Positions 46,585 through 55,625 of a stretch of 64,000 nt of DNA are shown here, piece after piece; within the stretch, counting starts at the first letter, position 1, and each line of letters opens with the position of its first letter. Location of the stretch: positions 1-64,000 of the forward strand of contig MTCR01000108.1 of NCBI GenBank assembly GCA_002212725.1, read 5' to 3'. The notes beneath the pieces are model-generated. The model was not told the origin of the DNA and made no database searches. It saw only the letters and a program-made list of their open reading frames with translations. Origin of the DNA: Sphingobacteriales bacterium TSM_CSM. Lineage in GTDB: Bacteria; Bacteroidota; Bacteroidia; Chitinophagales; UBA2359. Position numbers and translations under genes: made by a program.

Positions 46585-47032
46585 GAGGTGCTGTAGTTTT
46601 ACCAAAAAAACGTCTGTAAACCGGTTTGCGCCATGCAAATTGCATGTAGAGTACCGGGTAAAGCAGCCGTGTAAGTAAGGTATTATGGCTTTGGTAGGTA
46701 ATAGTGTCGGTAATAAGGCTTTCGTTTGGGTTGCCTTCTGCCGCAGTAATGCTGTGTTTATGCTGCCATGATTGCAGAAAAAAAGGCAGTTTTTTACCCA
46801 CATCGGTAAAGCAAACCGCATTGGAAGTATCGGAAAATTCGGTAATAATACTTATCCACTCCTGCCCAAATCCTAAGTTCAGATGAACTTCGTCTCCGGT
46901 GTTGCATCCGTCAAACCGTAGCAGTTTCATGGGAACAAGCGGCGGTTTCAGTGCCATGAACAAGGCGCGGTTAAAACCGGCAAATACGGTTCTGAAAGGT
47001 TGCTCCACGCGGGTAGTAATGGTAAACTGCAT
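46577..47032 (-). CDS. SRPBCC-fold ligand-binding protein
   Basis: A 151-residue protein. The start MQFTITTRVEQPFRTVFAGF and the segment QEWISIITEF, followed by FTDVGKKLPFFLQSWQHKH, resemble the START/Bet v 1-like SRPBCC fold seen in many small Bacteroidota proteins. Members bind hydrophobic ligands. It is convergent with infC and its stop overlaps a possible terminator hairpin. The exact role is unknown. Confidence 0.7.
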   Translation of the reverse strand: MQFTITTRVEQPFRTVFAGFNRALFMALKPPLVPMKLLRFDGCNTGDEVHLNLGFGQEWISIITEFSDTSNAVCFTDVGKKLPFFLQSWQHKHSITAAEGNPNESLITDTITYQSHNTLLTRLLYPVLYMQFAWRKPVYRRFFGKTTAPLQ

Positions 47033-47128
47033 AACACAAACGTTAAGTTACGGATATTTCCTTTAAAGTATGAAACACCCGTAACTTCGTTTTGTTCGGA
47101 ACAGGGCAGCTAAACAGCCACAGCCAGA

Positions 47129-48151
47129 TTACATCAGTACGTCTTCGTCTAATATGTTGCCGTTAACCTCATCAACTTCTATATCCTCTTGCCCCTCATC
47201 GCTCTCATGCTCTTCGTCGTTATCAGTGCAATGCACATTAATAGCCATAGGGCCGCGCTCATTTTTTCCTATTTCAAATGCTACGCGTTCGCCTTTGGAG
47301 AGGTTAAAAAAGTCTTCGGTACGGCTTCTGAAAAAGATGATGTTCGGAAATTTATTATCGTCTGACTTAATATTTCCCAAACCCCGTTCAAAGTCTATGT
47401 GAATAATAACACCTTCAAATTGTTCTGATTCAAATTCAGGCATCCGGGGCTGTTCTATCTTAATTTTTTTAGATAATTCTTCTTCTTCATCTATCGGGAT
47501 AAACATGTTTTCCACAATTTGGTTCGACCTGCGGGAGCGCATAATTTCTGCCATATTAATCTCGTAGGTAGCTTCATTTATCAGCCCTATATTGGTTCTT
47601 ACCGGTGGAATGCTTACTTCGGGCGGAAACTCCAAATCCCAGTACAGCAGCATAACGCGGGTGCCAAGTGTATTGAGTTTTTTGATGAGCGGAAGGTAGT
47701 CGCCATCGCCGGTAATGAGTACTATTACATCAAACTGTTTGTACACAGCCAGTTCAAATGCTTCCAGGGCAAACCATACATCAATGCCTTTTTCAGAGCG
47801 TTCTGCGCGTTTTGATTTATCGGCAAACATGGGCAGGTAGTGGGTAACCACGCCGGCATACATGAGTATGTCATCAAAAATTCGGTCATACAACAATTGG
47901 TTTTCGCGTTTAGCTGCATCATAGGCGCTAAACCTGCCCCTGAAATAATGGGCATCTACCACCTGACAATAGTGAATTTGGTCAACCGATTCAGATTCCA
48001 TTACTTTTCCTCTGATAAATTCATGCAACCCTTTAATACTAATGCGAGATTTGCGCTCGTAATACCGGTAATACTGGGTAACTCTTGAAAAATAACCGCC
48101 ATCGTAAAAAACGCCGATTTTAATAATTTTACTTTGCTGTTGCGTTGCCAT
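47129..48151 (-). CDS. NYN domain protein with cold-shock-like C-terminal domain
   Basis: A 340-residue protein. Residues about 8-215 form an NYN/LabA (DUF88) domain: KIGVFYDGGYFSRV, GIDVWFALEAFELA and VLITGDGDYLPLIKKL carry the acidic residues of this PIN-like nuclease fold. The C-terminal 75 residues (FEGVIIHIDFERGLGNIKSD-type strand pattern, then NIIFFRSRTEDFFNLSKGERVAFEIG) look like a cold-shock/OB domain binding RNA, and the end is strongly acidic. It is probably an RNA-processing or regulatory nuclease. No toxin-antitoxin neighbour is seen. Confidence 0.88.
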   Translation of the reverse strand: MATQQQSKIIKIGVFYDGGYFSRVTQYYRYYERKSRISIKGLHEFIRGKVMESESVDQIHYCQVVDAHYFRGRFSAYDAAKRENQLLYDRIFDDILMYAGVVTHYLPMFADKSKRAERSEKGIDVWFALEAFELAVYKQFDVIVLITGDGDYLPLIKKLNTLGTRVMLLYWDLEFPPEVSIPPVRTNIGLINEATYEINMAEIMRSRRSNQIVENMFIPIDEEEELSKKIKIEQPRMPEFESEQFEGVIIHIDFERGLGNIKSDDNKFPNIIFFRSRTEDFFNLSKGERVAFEIGKNERGPMAINVHCTDNDEEHESDEGQEDIEVDEVNGNILDEDVLM

Positions 48152-48221
48152 ACATAATAAAAGGTTTTAAATTTTAAATTAGTTCAATTGTTATGAAAAA
48201 TGAAATGTTATTTTCCGGTGT

Positions 48222-49433
48222 TTACACCGGAACTGTTTTGAGTGAAGCCAGATAAGCCTTATATAAAAGTGCTGCTCTTAATGCCAAAAGGGAAATCAGA
48301 AATATAAGTGAATTATGAAGTTGCTGCGGCAGCCATAGCCAAAAAACAAGTAAAACAATGCATATAACAGAAAATATGCCAAAGTACACACCCACCCATT
48401 TAGGTGTATTTGATTTTAGCAGTAAAATTGCCGCCGGTAAATGCATCGGAAATGCCCAAAGCAAATTCATATTAAAGGCCAGTTCTTTATGGTTGGTTCC
48501 AAACCAGAGCAAAAGTAGTATAATTCCCAGTAGTCCGGTTGTGCTAAACAGAATTAAATCGAAAATTGCAGAAAATTTCTTTTTTTTCACTTGCAACCGG
48601 GTTACAAGTATTCCCAGTGCCAGCAGCAACCCAAAGGCCAAATATGGGCTGAAGAGTTGTTTTTTTACCGGCGGCAGTTGTGCATTCACCACCTGCCTGG
48701 TATTTTTTACTAGGGGTATTTGGTTGCCCAGCGAGTCGGTAACTTGCGCATGGGCAAAGGCATTCATGAGGTAATCGGGCAAAAAGAGGTATTGGTAAAC
48801 GGTAGCCTTGCGGTCGGCCGGGTATCCCAGAATAAGGTCTATGCCAAAATCAACCCATTCATTTTTCTTAATGTAGGGGTCAATTAACTGCCTGAAACTA
48901 AGGGTATTACCTTTTATAGTATCGGCAAATGCAATTTTACCCTGCAGGCTTTTTTCCACAATGTCGCGCGGGCGGGTGGCGCAGTTGTCATAAAAAAATT
49001 CGTAGAGGTAAGCTCTGTTTTCGGGCAGGGCATTGGTAAGCAGCAAATCTGCCAGATATTGTTTTTGTGGGGGGGTAAGTTGCAAAATTTGTTCATACAC
49101 CCATCGGTTTTCGCTTTCATAAGCGGGCACAAAACGGCTGTAGGCAGCAACCGAGAGGTAATAATTCAGCTTTCCTTTTATAAATTTGAAATAGAAATTG
49201 GGTTCTGAAAAATTAAAAGTGCCGTAATTAAACACTTTGTCGTAGTTATTGCCGGGGTCGTTTATGCGCAATGCACAATGCCCGAAATAGGAGTAAATTT
49301 CGTTGCCGGGCGAGCAGGTGAGCAGGCTGATTTCTGCTTGCGGGCTAAGTTGCATGGTTTGGGCATATACCTTTGGAACACCTGCAAAAAGCAGTTGCAG
49401 AAAGAGCAGCAGGTATATGCTTAAATGCCTCAT
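48222..49433 (-). CDS. DUF4105 membrane protein
   Basis: A 403-residue protein from ATG 49431-49433 (MRHLSIYLLLFLQLLF); a longer open frame to 49658 overlaps the upstream gene and encodes non-conserved sequence. A signal segment (1-23) is followed by the DUF4105 (Lnb-like N-terminal) periplasmic domain with SYFGHCALRI, YGTFNF and the Cys-containing FFYDNCATRPRDIVE. The C-terminal third contains about five membrane segments. It follows the outer-membrane protein gene by 16 bases. Function not established. Confidence 0.85.
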   Translation of the reverse strand: MRHLSIYLLLFLQLLFAGVPKVYAQTMQLSPQAEISLLTCSPGNEIYSYFGHCALRINDPGNNYDKVFNYGTFNFSEPNFYFKFIKGKLNYYLSVAAYSRFVPAYESENRWVYEQILQLTPPQKQYLADLLLTNALPENRAYLYEFFYDNCATRPRDIVEKSLQGKIAFADTIKGNTLSFRQLIDPYIKKNEWVDFGIDLILGYPADRKATVYQYLFLPDYLMNAFAHAQVTDSLGNQIPLVKNTRQVVNAQLPPVKKQLFSPYLAFGLLLALGILVTRLQVKKKKFSAIFDLILFSTTGLLGIILLLLWFGTNHKELAFNMNLLWAFPMHLPAAILLLKSNTPKWVGVYFGIFSVICIVLLVFWLWLPQQLHNSLIFLISLLALRAALLYKAYLASLKTVPV

Positions 49434-49449
49434 AGGGTTGGCAGATGGG

Positions 49450-50214
49450 TTAGTGGGTGTAAAACCGGTTGTCGGAGTGGGCATAAAGGGGCAAAATCCA
49501 GCCTGCCCGAAGGGCAAAGAGCAAATCGAGGCGGGTACCGGTTTCTGCAATTCGGGTATCAAAATTAAGGGCGCGGCGATTTTTGGTAAAGGCTTGGGTA
49601 AATTCCAGTGCGGCAAAAAAATTGACGCGGCGGTTTTTGTCCAGGTTGATAAACCCAATTGTTTGCGAAAGCGCGGGGCCGTTGCTGAGACGGTCGTACC
49701 CTTGCCGGTATTTACCGGTTATTTGCGGAACCGATTTGGTGCGGTCTTCAATATGAATTTTGTGTTGCAGCACGCCGGCGCCACCCGTAACAAAAATACC
49801 CGAATTGGGGTTAGCGCCAATGGCAAACAATTTACCTGCCTTTACCTGCAACCTGAACCCCCGGAGGAAAAAATTGACATCGGCAGGCAAGCCGTCGGTG
49901 CCGGTAATATACCCTTCGGAATTAAGCAGGTTAATAGCCAGCGAGTCTTCATTTATTCGGTTTCCAAATAAAAAATGCCCTTCCACGCCAAACAAAACAT
50001 TGGCTGCGTTTTTGCGCAAAATGCTGCCGCCCACCATGGAATGCAAGCCAAAACGCTTAGCCATATCAGCAGCCGGAACGGTAAAGGCATAATCTACCGT
50101 AATAAGTGTGGCGGGTATGGGTTTTTCCTGTTGCGGTGCAGCAGCAGGCGCCTGTGCAACAACCGCAGAAAAAGTGGTAAAGCAAAGCAAAAACAGAACC
50201 AGGCAGGCTTTCAT
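49450..50214 (-). CDS. outer-membrane beta-barrel protein, 254 residues
   Basis: A signal peptide (1-20, ending VVAQA) is followed by alternating hydrophobic strands ending in aromatic residues, such as NVLFGVEGHFLFGNRI, VNFFLRGFRLQVKAGKLFAIGAN and FFAALEFTQAF, typical of small Bacteroidota outer-membrane barrels. No enzymatic motif is seen. It sits immediately upstream of the DUF4105 gene in the same transcript and may cooperate with it in the envelope. Confidence 0.72.
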   Translation of the reverse strand: MKACLVLFLLCFTTFSAVVAQAPAAAPQQEKPIPATLITVDYAFTVPAADMAKRFGLHSMVGGSILRKNAANVLFGVEGHFLFGNRINEDSLAINLLNSEGYITGTDGLPADVNFFLRGFRLQVKAGKLFAIGANPNSGIFVTGGAGVLQHKIHIEDRTKSVPQITGKYRQGYDRLSNGPALSQTIGFINLDKNRRVNFFAALEFTQAFTKNRRALNFDTRIAETGTRLDLLFALRAGWILPLYAHSDNRFYTH

Positions 50215-50323
50215 TCATCAAAAATACGTAAATAAGCCGATTTTTTGCATGTGCAAAGGTAATTTTTCTTTTATAAACTGTTTAGTTGCCGCCCAAACAA
50301 CCGTAAATTACCGGCAAAATGCA

Positions 50324-50331
50324 TATCTTTG
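50324..50331 (+). promoter_or_regulatory. -7 promoter element of the Roco gene
   Basis: TATCTTTG, a perfect TAnnTTTG match, 15 bases before the ATG at 50347. Its TTG has been read as an upstream start in frame, but a promoter reading is more likely. Confidence 0.6.
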
Positions 50332-50346
50332 CAACAACAGAAAACC

Positions 50347-52902
50347 ATGGAGAGCAATGCCAGTATAACAGCTTTGGAGCGAATTCGGGAAGCACAGTTT
50401 GCAGGAACGTCCGTTTTAGACCTCAGCAACCTGGATTTAACCTTCCTTCCCGAAGAAATTGTGCAATTAAAGCAACTCAAAGAATTATGCCTCCAAAACA
50501 ACCTGCTTTCTTCGTTGCCGGCAGAAATTGGCAACCTGCCCCAACTACGGGTCATTCATGCTTCGGGAAACCAGATTGCACAGGTGCATAAAGCCATCAA
50601 AAAGCTCAACCAACTTTCAGAACTGTTGCTCAATGATAACAAATTGAACAGCTTGCCCTACGAATTTGCACAACTTGGGCAGTTGCAAACCCTGAACCTG
50701 AACAACAATAATTTTACCGATGTGCCAAGGGCACTGAAACAACTGCCCCGCCTTAGCTGCCTGCACCTTTGCAACAACCGCCTGCAACGCCTGCCCGATA
50801 CCATTTCGCAAATGACCGAATTGGAAGAACTCTATATATCCGGCAATGAAATTGATAAACTGCCCGATACCATAGGACAACTTTCGCTGCTGCGCGTATT
50901 GCAGGTTAACCACAACGTTTTAACCATACTGCCGCCGGGCATAGGGCAACTTAGCCTGCTTACCGATTTAGATGCCTCGCACAACCTGCTGCATTCATTG
51001 CCATCGGAATTGGCACAGTTGCGCCAACTAAAACACCTCAACCTGTCAGACAACAGGCTTTCTAACATTCCATTGCAAATAAAAAACCTCACCCAATTGC
51101 AAAACCGTCCGGGGAAGCCCGGATTTAACCTTGCCAACAACCGGTTTAACGTGCCCGAAGAGCTGTTTGACCGCCGCCCCGGTGAAATTATACAATACCT
51201 GGCAGACCTGCAACTGTCAAAAAACAAAAAACCCCTGCACGAAGCCAAACTCATCTTCATCGGGTCGGGCGAAGTGGGTAAAACTTCGCTCATCAGCATG
51301 CTTACTACCGGAAGCTATAACCCTGCCGAACAAAAAACCGATGGCATTCAAATACAAGATTGGGAGGTTAAGCGCGGGAACGACCATATTAAACTGCATA
51401 TCTGGGATTTTGGCGGACAGGAAATTATGCACGCCACCCATAAATTTTTTATGACCGGACGAAGTGTTTATGTACTCGTTATCAGCCCCCGAACCGAAGA
51501 CCGCTATGGCGACTCAGAACTGGAGTACTGGCTCAAACTCATACGCTCTTTTGCCGGCATGGATGTGCCCATTGTTGTAGTCATAAACAAGTGCGAAACC
51601 CATAAATTAGACATTGCCAAAGGACATCTGCGCGATAAATACCCCAATATTGTTGAATTTGTGGAAACCTCCTGCAAAGACAACCTCAATATTGATAAAT
51701 TGGAAAACGCCATTACCGTCGCCATTTCAGAACTAACACATATTGACGACCTGCTGCCCAAAAGCTATTTTGAAATTAAACAGCAACTCGAAACCAGCAA
51801 CAAAGATTTTATTTCCTACCACGATTACCAGAAAATATGCCTGCAAATTGTGCCCGATTTTACAGAAGCCAGTATGCAAACACTGGTAAACCTGCTTCAC
51901 GACCTGGGCGTAATGCTTAACTTTAACGACGACCGAAAACTGAAAGACACCCATGTGCTAAACCCCGAATGGGTAACGCAGGGCGTTTACCAGATTATTA
52001 CCTCGCCCCGCCTCATCAGCAAAAAAGGCATCTTGTCTATAACCGAGGTAAAACAAATTCTGGACCCCAAAAACTACCCTACCGACAACGAACGGTTTTA
52101 TATTATGGATATGATGCAGCGTTTTGAACTCTGCTACCAGATTACCGAAACCGATAACAACTTTTTTATTCCGGGTGCTTTTCCGAAAGATAAACCCCAT
52201 TTTGAGTGGAACTATATGCCGGCCGACCTGCTGCGTTTTCAGTATAAGTACGACATTATGCCGGCAAGCATTATGGCACTGTTTATTGTAAAAGTGCATA
52301 ACTATATACGAAACAACGATTTTTGGCGAAACGGCGTGGTGCTGCGAAAAGACGGCTGCGAAGCGCTTATACAAGCCGACCCCCAAGATTGCAAAGTGTA
52401 TATTGAAGTAGGCGGAATGGGCAATATGCGCGAAATGCTGGCCTTTGTAAGAAGCCAGTTTGAAATATTGCACAGCCGTTTTAGCAACCTTACCATTAAA
52501 AAACTCATGGTCTATACCGAAAAAAACGAAACAGCACTCATAGATTTTGATGCGCTGCTTGTTTACGAACAACTTAGAGAAGAATACATGGTAGTGCCCG
52601 AACTGAAGAAAAAACTGTCGGTAAAAAAACTGCTCAGCGGCATAGAACCCGACTCGGCAAGCACACGCAACCAATACCTTGAGAAAGAGGGCATTAACCA
52701 ACGGCAGCGCCGCGAAGATGCCTTTGCAGATACCATAAACACAGGGCAAACCCGGGCAACACTGGCAAGCGGACTAAAAACCATGACCATTCTTAAAATT
52801 ATTGGCGCTACTTTGGCCGGAATTATTAGCCTTTTAGCCGGAATTGCCGAAATAACCGGAGAAAACCTCTTAAATTTGTGGCACATTATAAACGGCAAAT
52901 AA
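50347..52902 (+). CDS. Roco protein: LRR, Roc GTPase, COR domain, C-terminal membrane segment
   Basis: An 851-residue protein from ATG 50347. About ten leucine-rich repeats span residues 15-265 (units such as LPDTIGQLSLLRVLQVNHN). The Roc GTPase follows: P-loop FIGSGEVGKTSLI near 303, G3 DFGGQEIMHATHKFF near 350, G4 VINKCE near 412. A COR dimerisation domain spans about 470-735, and a hydrophobic segment (LKIIGATLAGIISLLAGIAEI) lies near the C-terminus. Roco proteins are GTP-dependent signalling ATPase-like switches; bacterial roles are poorly known, and several occur in defence-related loci. No clear partner gene is adjacent. Confidence 0.92.
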   Translation: MESNASITALERIREAQFAGTSVLDLSNLDLTFLPEEIVQLKQLKELCLQNNLLSSLPAEIGNLPQLRVIHASGNQIAQVHKAIKKLNQLSELLLNDNKLNSLPYEFAQLGQLQTLNLNNNNFTDVPRALKQLPRLSCLHLCNNRLQRLPDTISQMTELEELYISGNEIDKLPDTIGQLSLLRVLQVNHNVLTILPPGIGQLSLLTDLDASHNLLHSLPSELAQLRQLKHLNLSDNRLSNIPLQIKNLTQLQNRPGKPGFNLANNRFNVPEELFDRRPGEIIQYLADLQLSKNKKPLHEAKLIFIGSGEVGKTSLISMLTTGSYNPAEQKTDGIQIQDWEVKRGNDHIKLHIWDFGGQEIMHATHKFFMTGRSVYVLVISPRTEDRYGDSELEYWLKLIRSFAGMDVPIVVVINKCETHKLDIAKGHLRDKYPNIVEFVETSCKDNLNIDKLENAITVAISELTHIDDLLPKSYFEIKQQLETSNKDFISYHDYQKICLQIVPDFTEASMQTLVNLLHDLGVMLNFNDDRKLKDTHVLNPEWVTQGVYQIITSPRLISKKGILSITEVKQILDPKNYPTDNERFYIMDMMQRFELCYQITETDNNFFIPGAFPKDKPHFEWNYMPADLLRFQYKYDIMPASIMALFIVKVHNYIRNNDFWRNGVVLRKDGCEALIQADPQDCKVYIEVGGMGNMREMLAFVRSQFEILHSRFSNLTIKKLMVYTEKNETALIDFDALLVYEQLREEYMVVPELKKKLSVKKLLSGIEPDSASTRNQYLEKEGINQRQRREDAFADTINTGQTRATLASGLKTMTILKIIGATLAGIISLLAGIAEITGENLLNLWHIINGK

Positions 52903-53001
52903 CCGTCAAAACCGGTTATATCCTGCCCAAACGGAACGCCAGAAAACGCATCAATAACCAGCAAATACCTGTTGTACCTACTTCCTGTAAAAATTAACAA
53001 A

Positions 53002-55140
53002 ATGGAAAGAACCAATTACCTGAGTATAGAAAAAGAAAACGGCATAGCCACGCTCTGGCTTGATAAAAAAGACGACAAACAAAACATTATTTCTCCCGAC
53101 CTCATCGGGTTGTTTGATGAGGTGTTTGCAGAACTTGAAGCCGATGCATCGGTAAAAGCAGTGGTTATCATCAGCCGGAAAAAAGATTTTATTGCCGGCG
53201 CCGATATAAAAGCCTTTAAGGCCGAAAAACCCGGCGACTTTCAGCCAATTTCCCGCAAGGGACACGAAATTATGAACCGCCTTGAACACGCCACTAAACC
53301 GGTAGTGGCTGCCATAAGCGGCACCTGCTATGGCTTAGGAGTGGAAATGGCGCTGGCCTGCCACGCCCGCATTGTTACCGACGACCGCAGCACCAAACTG
53401 GCACTGCCCGAAGTAAAGCTCGGGTTGCTGCCCGGTGGCGGTGGTACGCAACGGCTACCCCGCCTCATTGGCATACAAAAAGCCCTTGATATGATGCTCA
53501 CCGGTAAAAACATTTACCCCTATCAGGCGCTGAAAATGGGGTTGGCCGATGCCGTGGTAAATAAAAACAAACTGCACCAGGCAGCCTGTAAATTGGCTTT
53601 GCAATTAACCCAGGCACCTTTGCACCGCAAAGACAAGCGCACCTTTACCGAAAAACTTCTCGAAAAAAATATCCTTGGGCAACGCCTTATTTTCAGTCAG
53701 GCGCGCAAAACCGTACAACGGTTAACACAAGGCAACTACCCGGCCCCGTTTGAAATTATAAATTGCGTGGAAACCGGCATAAGCAAGGGATTGCAGGCCG
53801 GCTACGCCACCGAAGTGGAGCGCTTTGAAAAGCTTATTTTAAGCCCCGAAAGCAAACAACTCATCAACATCTTCTTCATTATGTCTGACAAGAAGAAGAA
53901 TCCCATGGCAGAATTGGTAAAACCCGTAAATACCATAGCCATGCTTGGCGCCGGCTTTATGGGTGCCGGTATTACCGAGGTAAGCATAACCAACAACATA
54001 AACGTAATACTCAAGGATATAAAAAACGAAACGATTTCATCAGCACAAAAAACCATCTGGGACGCCTTTTACCGCAAGGTAAAACGAAAAGCCATGCAAA
54101 AGGTGGAGGCTATGCAATTAATGAACCGCATTCACCCCCAACTCGATTACCACAATTTTACCCATGCCGATATTATCATTGAAGCCGTATTTGAAGACCT
54201 GGGCATTAAACAAAAAGTACTGGCCGAATGCGAAGCCAATGCCCGGCCCGATACCATTTTTGCCAGTAACACCTCTGCCTTACCCATTTCTGCCATAGCC
54301 CAACACGCCAAACGCCCCGAACTGGTAATAGGTATGCACTATTTTTCGCCGGTGCCCAAAATGCCCCTGCTCGAAATAGTAAAAACGCCGCAAACCGCCG
54401 ATTGGGTAGTAGCCACCTGCCTGCAAACAGGCATAGAGCAGGGTAAAACCTGTATTGTGGTAAAAGACGGCCCCGGCTTCTATACTACCCGTATTTTAGC
54501 TCCCTACCTCAACGAAGCCCTGCTGTTACTGGAGGAAGGCGCCGAAATAGACCTGTTAGACCGCGAAATGAAACAATTTGGTTACCCCGTTGGCCCTGTT
54601 GCCCTTATGGATGAGGTGGGTATTGATGTGGGCGCACATATTATGAGCGGAGATTTAATGAAATCCTTTATCAGCCTGCGGCCCGATTTAAAAGTGAGCG
54701 AAGCACTGCTGCACATGCACAAAGCCGGCTACAGCGGGCGCAAAAACAAAAAAGGCTTTTACCTCTATGACCCCAAAACCGGTAAAAAGATACGTGGCAA
54801 GGTAAACACTGCCGTTTATGATTACTTTGGCGGCGTGCAAAGCAGGCACCCCTTTAAATCTGCCGATGTACAGCAACGCATGGCCATGTCTATGGTTAAC
54901 GAAGCTGCTCTTTGCCTGCAGGAAGGCATTATTGAAAACCCAACCGATGGCGATGTAGGTGCAGTATTTGGTTTGGGTTTTCCGCCGTTCCGCGGCGGTC
55001 CGTTCCGCTTCATTGACAGTTTTGGTGCAGATAATGTGGTAAAAGTGTTACAACAACTCCAAAACCAACATGGCAACCGCTTTGCCCCTGCATCCATTTT
55101 GGTGCAATATGCGCAGCAGGGCAAAAAGTTTTACCCATAA
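53002..55140 (+). CDS. fadJ: fused enoyl-CoA hydratase / 3-hydroxyacyl-CoA dehydrogenase
   Basis: A 712-residue bifunctional beta-oxidation enzyme from ATG 53002 (a TTG at 52972 would add ten residues). The N-terminal crotonase domain (1-280) has the oxyanion block IAGADIKAF and the acidic-residue region LALPEVKLGLLPGGGGTQRLP. The C-terminal dehydrogenase starts with the NAD motif IAMLGAGFMGAGI near 313, with GMHYFSPVPKMPLLEIV and a second C-terminal domain ending in NPTDGDVGAVFGLGFPPFRGGPF. It hydrates and oxidises acyl-CoA intermediates. The FadJ/FadB label is by architecture; the matching thiolase is not in the window. Confidence 0.93.
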   Translation: MERTNYLSIEKENGIATLWLDKKDDKQNIISPDLIGLFDEVFAELEADASVKAVVIISRKKDFIAGADIKAFKAEKPGDFQPISRKGHEIMNRLEHATKPVVAAISGTCYGLGVEMALACHARIVTDDRSTKLALPEVKLGLLPGGGGTQRLPRLIGIQKALDMMLTGKNIYPYQALKMGLADAVVNKNKLHQAACKLALQLTQAPLHRKDKRTFTEKLLEKNILGQRLIFSQARKTVQRLTQGNYPAPFEIINCVETGISKGLQAGYATEVERFEKLILSPESKQLINIFFIMSDKKKNPMAELVKPVNTIAMLGAGFMGAGITEVSITNNINVILKDIKNETISSAQKTIWDAFYRKVKRKAMQKVEAMQLMNRIHPQLDYHNFTHADIIIEAVFEDLGIKQKVLAECEANARPDTIFASNTSALPISAIAQHAKRPELVIGMHYFSPVPKMPLLEIVKTPQTADWVVATCLQTGIEQGKTCIVVKDGPGFYTTRILAPYLNEALLLLEEGAEIDLLDREMKQFGYPVGPVALMDEVGIDVGAHIMSGDLMKSFISLRPDLKVSEALLHMHKAGYSGRKNKKGFYLYDPKTGKKIRGKVNTAVYDYFGGVQSRHPFKSADVQQRMAMSMVNEAALCLQEGIIENPTDGDVGAVFGLGFPPFRGGPFRFIDSFGADNVVKVLQQLQNQHGNRFAPASILVQYAQQGKKFYP

Positions 55141-55205
55141 TTACAGTAGTCCGCGTGGCAGGCGCGGCACAGGTACACATTTTATGAATGCAAAGATAAA
55201 TGCCG

Positions 55206-55574
55206 CTACCGGGGGTACAACTCCGCAAAATGCCTGAACAACACAAACCGGAAGGAGGCAATTTTGGTGCCGTCGGGGTTGTCAATGGTATTGCGTTGTG
55301 TGGTGGAGGCCACACAAGAGATGCCAATTTGTTGCAACTTTGCCACTAAGCTAAAGCAGAAAGTTAGTTCACCCATGAGGTGAACAGCCAAAGGGTTTAA
55401 TTGCCTTATTTTTACAACATATTGTTCTGCTAATAATTCCACTTCATCGGTAGTCCAGGTAGGCGGTATCTGGGGAAAGGGCAGGTCTTCCACGCCGCCC
55501 CACCGGTTACAGGCGGCATTGGTTTGCTCTGCACTCCAATTGGCAGAGGGGTGGTTGGAAAGGTTGAGGAGCAT
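55206..55574 (-). CDS. small CRISPR-associated protein, candidate ring nuclease (Csx15/Csx20-like)
   Basis: A 122-residue protein from ATG 55572-55574 (MLLNLSNHPSANWS); ATG 55598 is an alternative. It begins with a hydrophobic strand and NHP, has VEDLPFPQIPP, then HLMGELTFCFSLVAKLQQIGISCVASTTQRN. The GEx(T)...V..L...G...ATT.R pattern resembles small accessory proteins of type III CRISPR loci such as Csx15 and Csx20, which have been linked to cyclic oligoadenylate breakdown. It is the last gene on the minus strand of this type III-B locus, 51 bases after the CARF-HEPN gene. Family membership is from recalled motifs, not a search. Confidence 0.6.
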   Translation of the reverse strand: MLLNLSNHPSANWSAEQTNAACNRWGGVEDLPFPQIPPTWTTDEVELLAEQYVVKIRQLNPLAVHLMGELTFCFSLVAKLQQIGISCVASTTQRNTIDNPDGTKIASFRFVLFRHFAELYPR

Positions 55575-55625
55575 GGGGGAATCTATTTTGTTATACAAAG
55601 TACAGTAATGGTGGTGGTAACGATA

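Noticed and set aside
46517-47128. rpmI or rplT downstream of infC
   Set aside because: All three plus-strand frames were read; none gives the basic L35 or L20 sequence.
49434-49658. 5' extension of the DUF4105 gene
   Set aside because: It overlaps the upstream outer-membrane protein gene in another frame and encodes no signal peptide; ATG at 49433 gives a proper signal peptide.
50329-50346. TTG start of the Roco gene
   Set aside because: The TTG is part of the TATCTTTG promoter element; ATG 50347 is the better start.
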